A stretch of 64,000 bases of DNA from CBDCIS01 sp965217565. Lineage in GTDB: Bacteria; Chloroflexota; Dehalococcoidia; Lucifugimonadales; CATOSD01. The position numbers and the translations under genes are program-made. Every line of letters begins with the position of its first letter. Position 1 is the first letter of the stretch. Where the stretch lies: positions 310,001-374,000 of the forward strand of contig CBDCIS010000003.1 in assembly GCA_965217565.1 (NCBI GenBank). The letters are read 5' to 3'. The notes under the pieces were generated by a model, which did no database searches, was not told where the DNA came from, and saw only the letters and a program-made list of their open reading frames with translations. Positions 63,280 to 64,000 of the stretch are shown here, one piece after another.

Positions 63280-63486
63280 TTCAAGCCCTCTGACCCCTCC
63301 AGCCAGCTATCCTCCCGTCGCTTGCGCCCCCGGTCGGGCTTTTGTGAACAGAGGGACGGCGTGGCTCCCTGCCCCAAGCCAGCTGACCTTTCTGCCACAT
63401 CGCCTTTCCAAGTTGGCTGGCAACATGGGACAAGCCCAACGTACCCACTTCAAGGATCTCTGTTCTCCCCCAATTGTCGATTCGCA
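63280..63486. other. Convergent intergenic stretch
   Basis: No gene, tRNA or strong terminator seen between the dipeptidase stop and the SDR stop. Confidence 0.5.
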
Positions 63487-64000
63487 CTAGGATGAGGGAG
63501 AGCGCTCCTCGACGCCCGGCCCCCAGGTTGTGCCGAAGTCGGCGCGGGCGGCCAGTTGGCCGGTAAAGGTGCTGGCGTCCTGCAGGGCCAGGTACACGGC
63601 GCAAGGGCCAACGACGCTTGGGTCTACCCTTTCATGCCAATCGCGTTGCGTCCATGGTATTGCTGCGGAGCCCTCACTGCGCAGCGCGCCGGGGCTCAGG
63701 ATGTTGACCGCGATGTTGTAGTCCCGCACTTCGTCGGCCAAGCAGAGGCTGAACATGTGGACCGCCGCTTTGCTGGCGCTGTAGAGAACGCCGCCGCCCT
63801 GGTTGGGGTCGGTGGCCATCCTAGAACCGATGTTAATGATGCTGCCCCGCTGCTGCTCCATCATTATCGGAAGCACGGTCCGGCTGCAAAGATAGGGGCC
63901 GCTTACGTTGACCCGCATAAGTTGGTCCCAACGTGCGGGGTCAATTTCCAGGATCGACTCCCCCAGCACCATGGCGCCGGCGTTGTTGAAAAGCACGTCG
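63487..64000 (-). CDS. SDR-family oxidoreductase, cut by the window edge
   Basis: The C-terminal 171 codons are inside the window; the nucleotide-binding N-terminus lies beyond it. Seen are DVLFNNAGAMVLGESILEID, the catalytic Ser in INIGSRMATDPNQGGGVLYSASKAAVHMFS with YSASK as the Tyr-x3-Lys pair, and VNILSPGALRSEG. It is a classical SDR; the substrate is unknown. Confidence 0.88.
   Translation of the reverse strand, partial: DVLFNNAGAMVLGESILEIDPARWDQLMRVNVSGPYLCSRTVLPIMMEQQRGSIINIGSRMATDPNQGGGVLYSASKAAVHMFSLCLADEVRDYNIAVNILSPGALRSEGSAAIPWTQRDWHERVDPSVVGPCAVYLALQDASTFTGQLAARADFGTTWGPGVEERSPSS

Overview
The window looks like a chromosome segment of a Chloroflexota bacterium, probably of the Dehalococcoidia/SAR202 type. 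The evidence is the family mix: a very large DUF2298 'YYY-motif' membrane protein, a class II (B12-dependent) ribonucleotide reductase with an intein, a fused AccD-AccA carboxyltransferase, YggT and DUF167 proteins, DUF2227, and many oxidoreductases of the acyl-CoA dehydrogenase, SDR and D-amino-acid oxidase kinds. Coding DNA is GC-rich with many GTG and TTG starts. Taxonomy is inference from family content only.

Layout. 1-3.7 kb: an AAA ATPase/PIN-like pair, then two tandem SDRs (the second lacks catalytic residues) and DUF167. 3.7-10.3 kb, minus strand: YggT, proC, pdxA, a VOC protein and the intein-bearing nrdJ. 10.2-13.3 kb: immA, an upstream partner gene split by an IS5-family element, and nrdR. 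13.3-16.1 kb: an accessory patch of dispersed repeats, an IS1595 remnant, two small genes and a strong candidate structured RNA. 16.1-31.8 kb: mostly housekeeping and metabolism (leuD, a queuosine-precursor transporter, accDA, ftsK, a type-4 uracil-DNA glycosylase and RNase J pair, an ADH, an MFS protein, a Cys/Met PLP enzyme, an acyl-CoA dehydrogenase, an Lrp-type sensor, a class IV aminotransferase). 31.8-36.7 kb: the DUF2298 giant, which contains repeat-derived coding sequence. 36.8-41.4 kb: tRNA-Pro, a lipoprotein cyclophilin, two IS5-type elements and a frameshifted gpsA. 41.4-52.5 kb: plsY, der, argF, gyrA, a class III aminotransferase, a DUF2227 fragment, a DEAD-box helicase, meaB, tRNA-Gln and tRNA-Glu. 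52.6-64 kb: an accessory region of nudix and nucleotidyltransferase genes, broken genes (nudix, P-loop kinase, Cas2, ispH fragments, IS3 remnants) and catabolic enzymes (FAD oxidase, MFS, cupin, phosphotriesterase-like, M19 dipeptidase, SDR).

The dominant structural theme is small non-autonomous repeats. One family (MITE1, about 116 bp, terminal inverted repeats close to CTGTATCAGTTTAGT) has two full copies, two copies interrupted by other small elements, and several half copies. The copies supply stop codons and hairpins, and one provides the C-terminus of a protein. At least three autonomous IS5-family elements have frame changes at homopolymer runs. No CRISPR array was seen, only a 5'-truncated Cas2-like remnant. 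The most interesting unassigned items are the hairpin-rich transcript candidate at 15151-15330, the SDR/pseudo-SDR pair, the AAA/PIN-like pair, and the repeat-driven remodelling of the DUF2298 gene.
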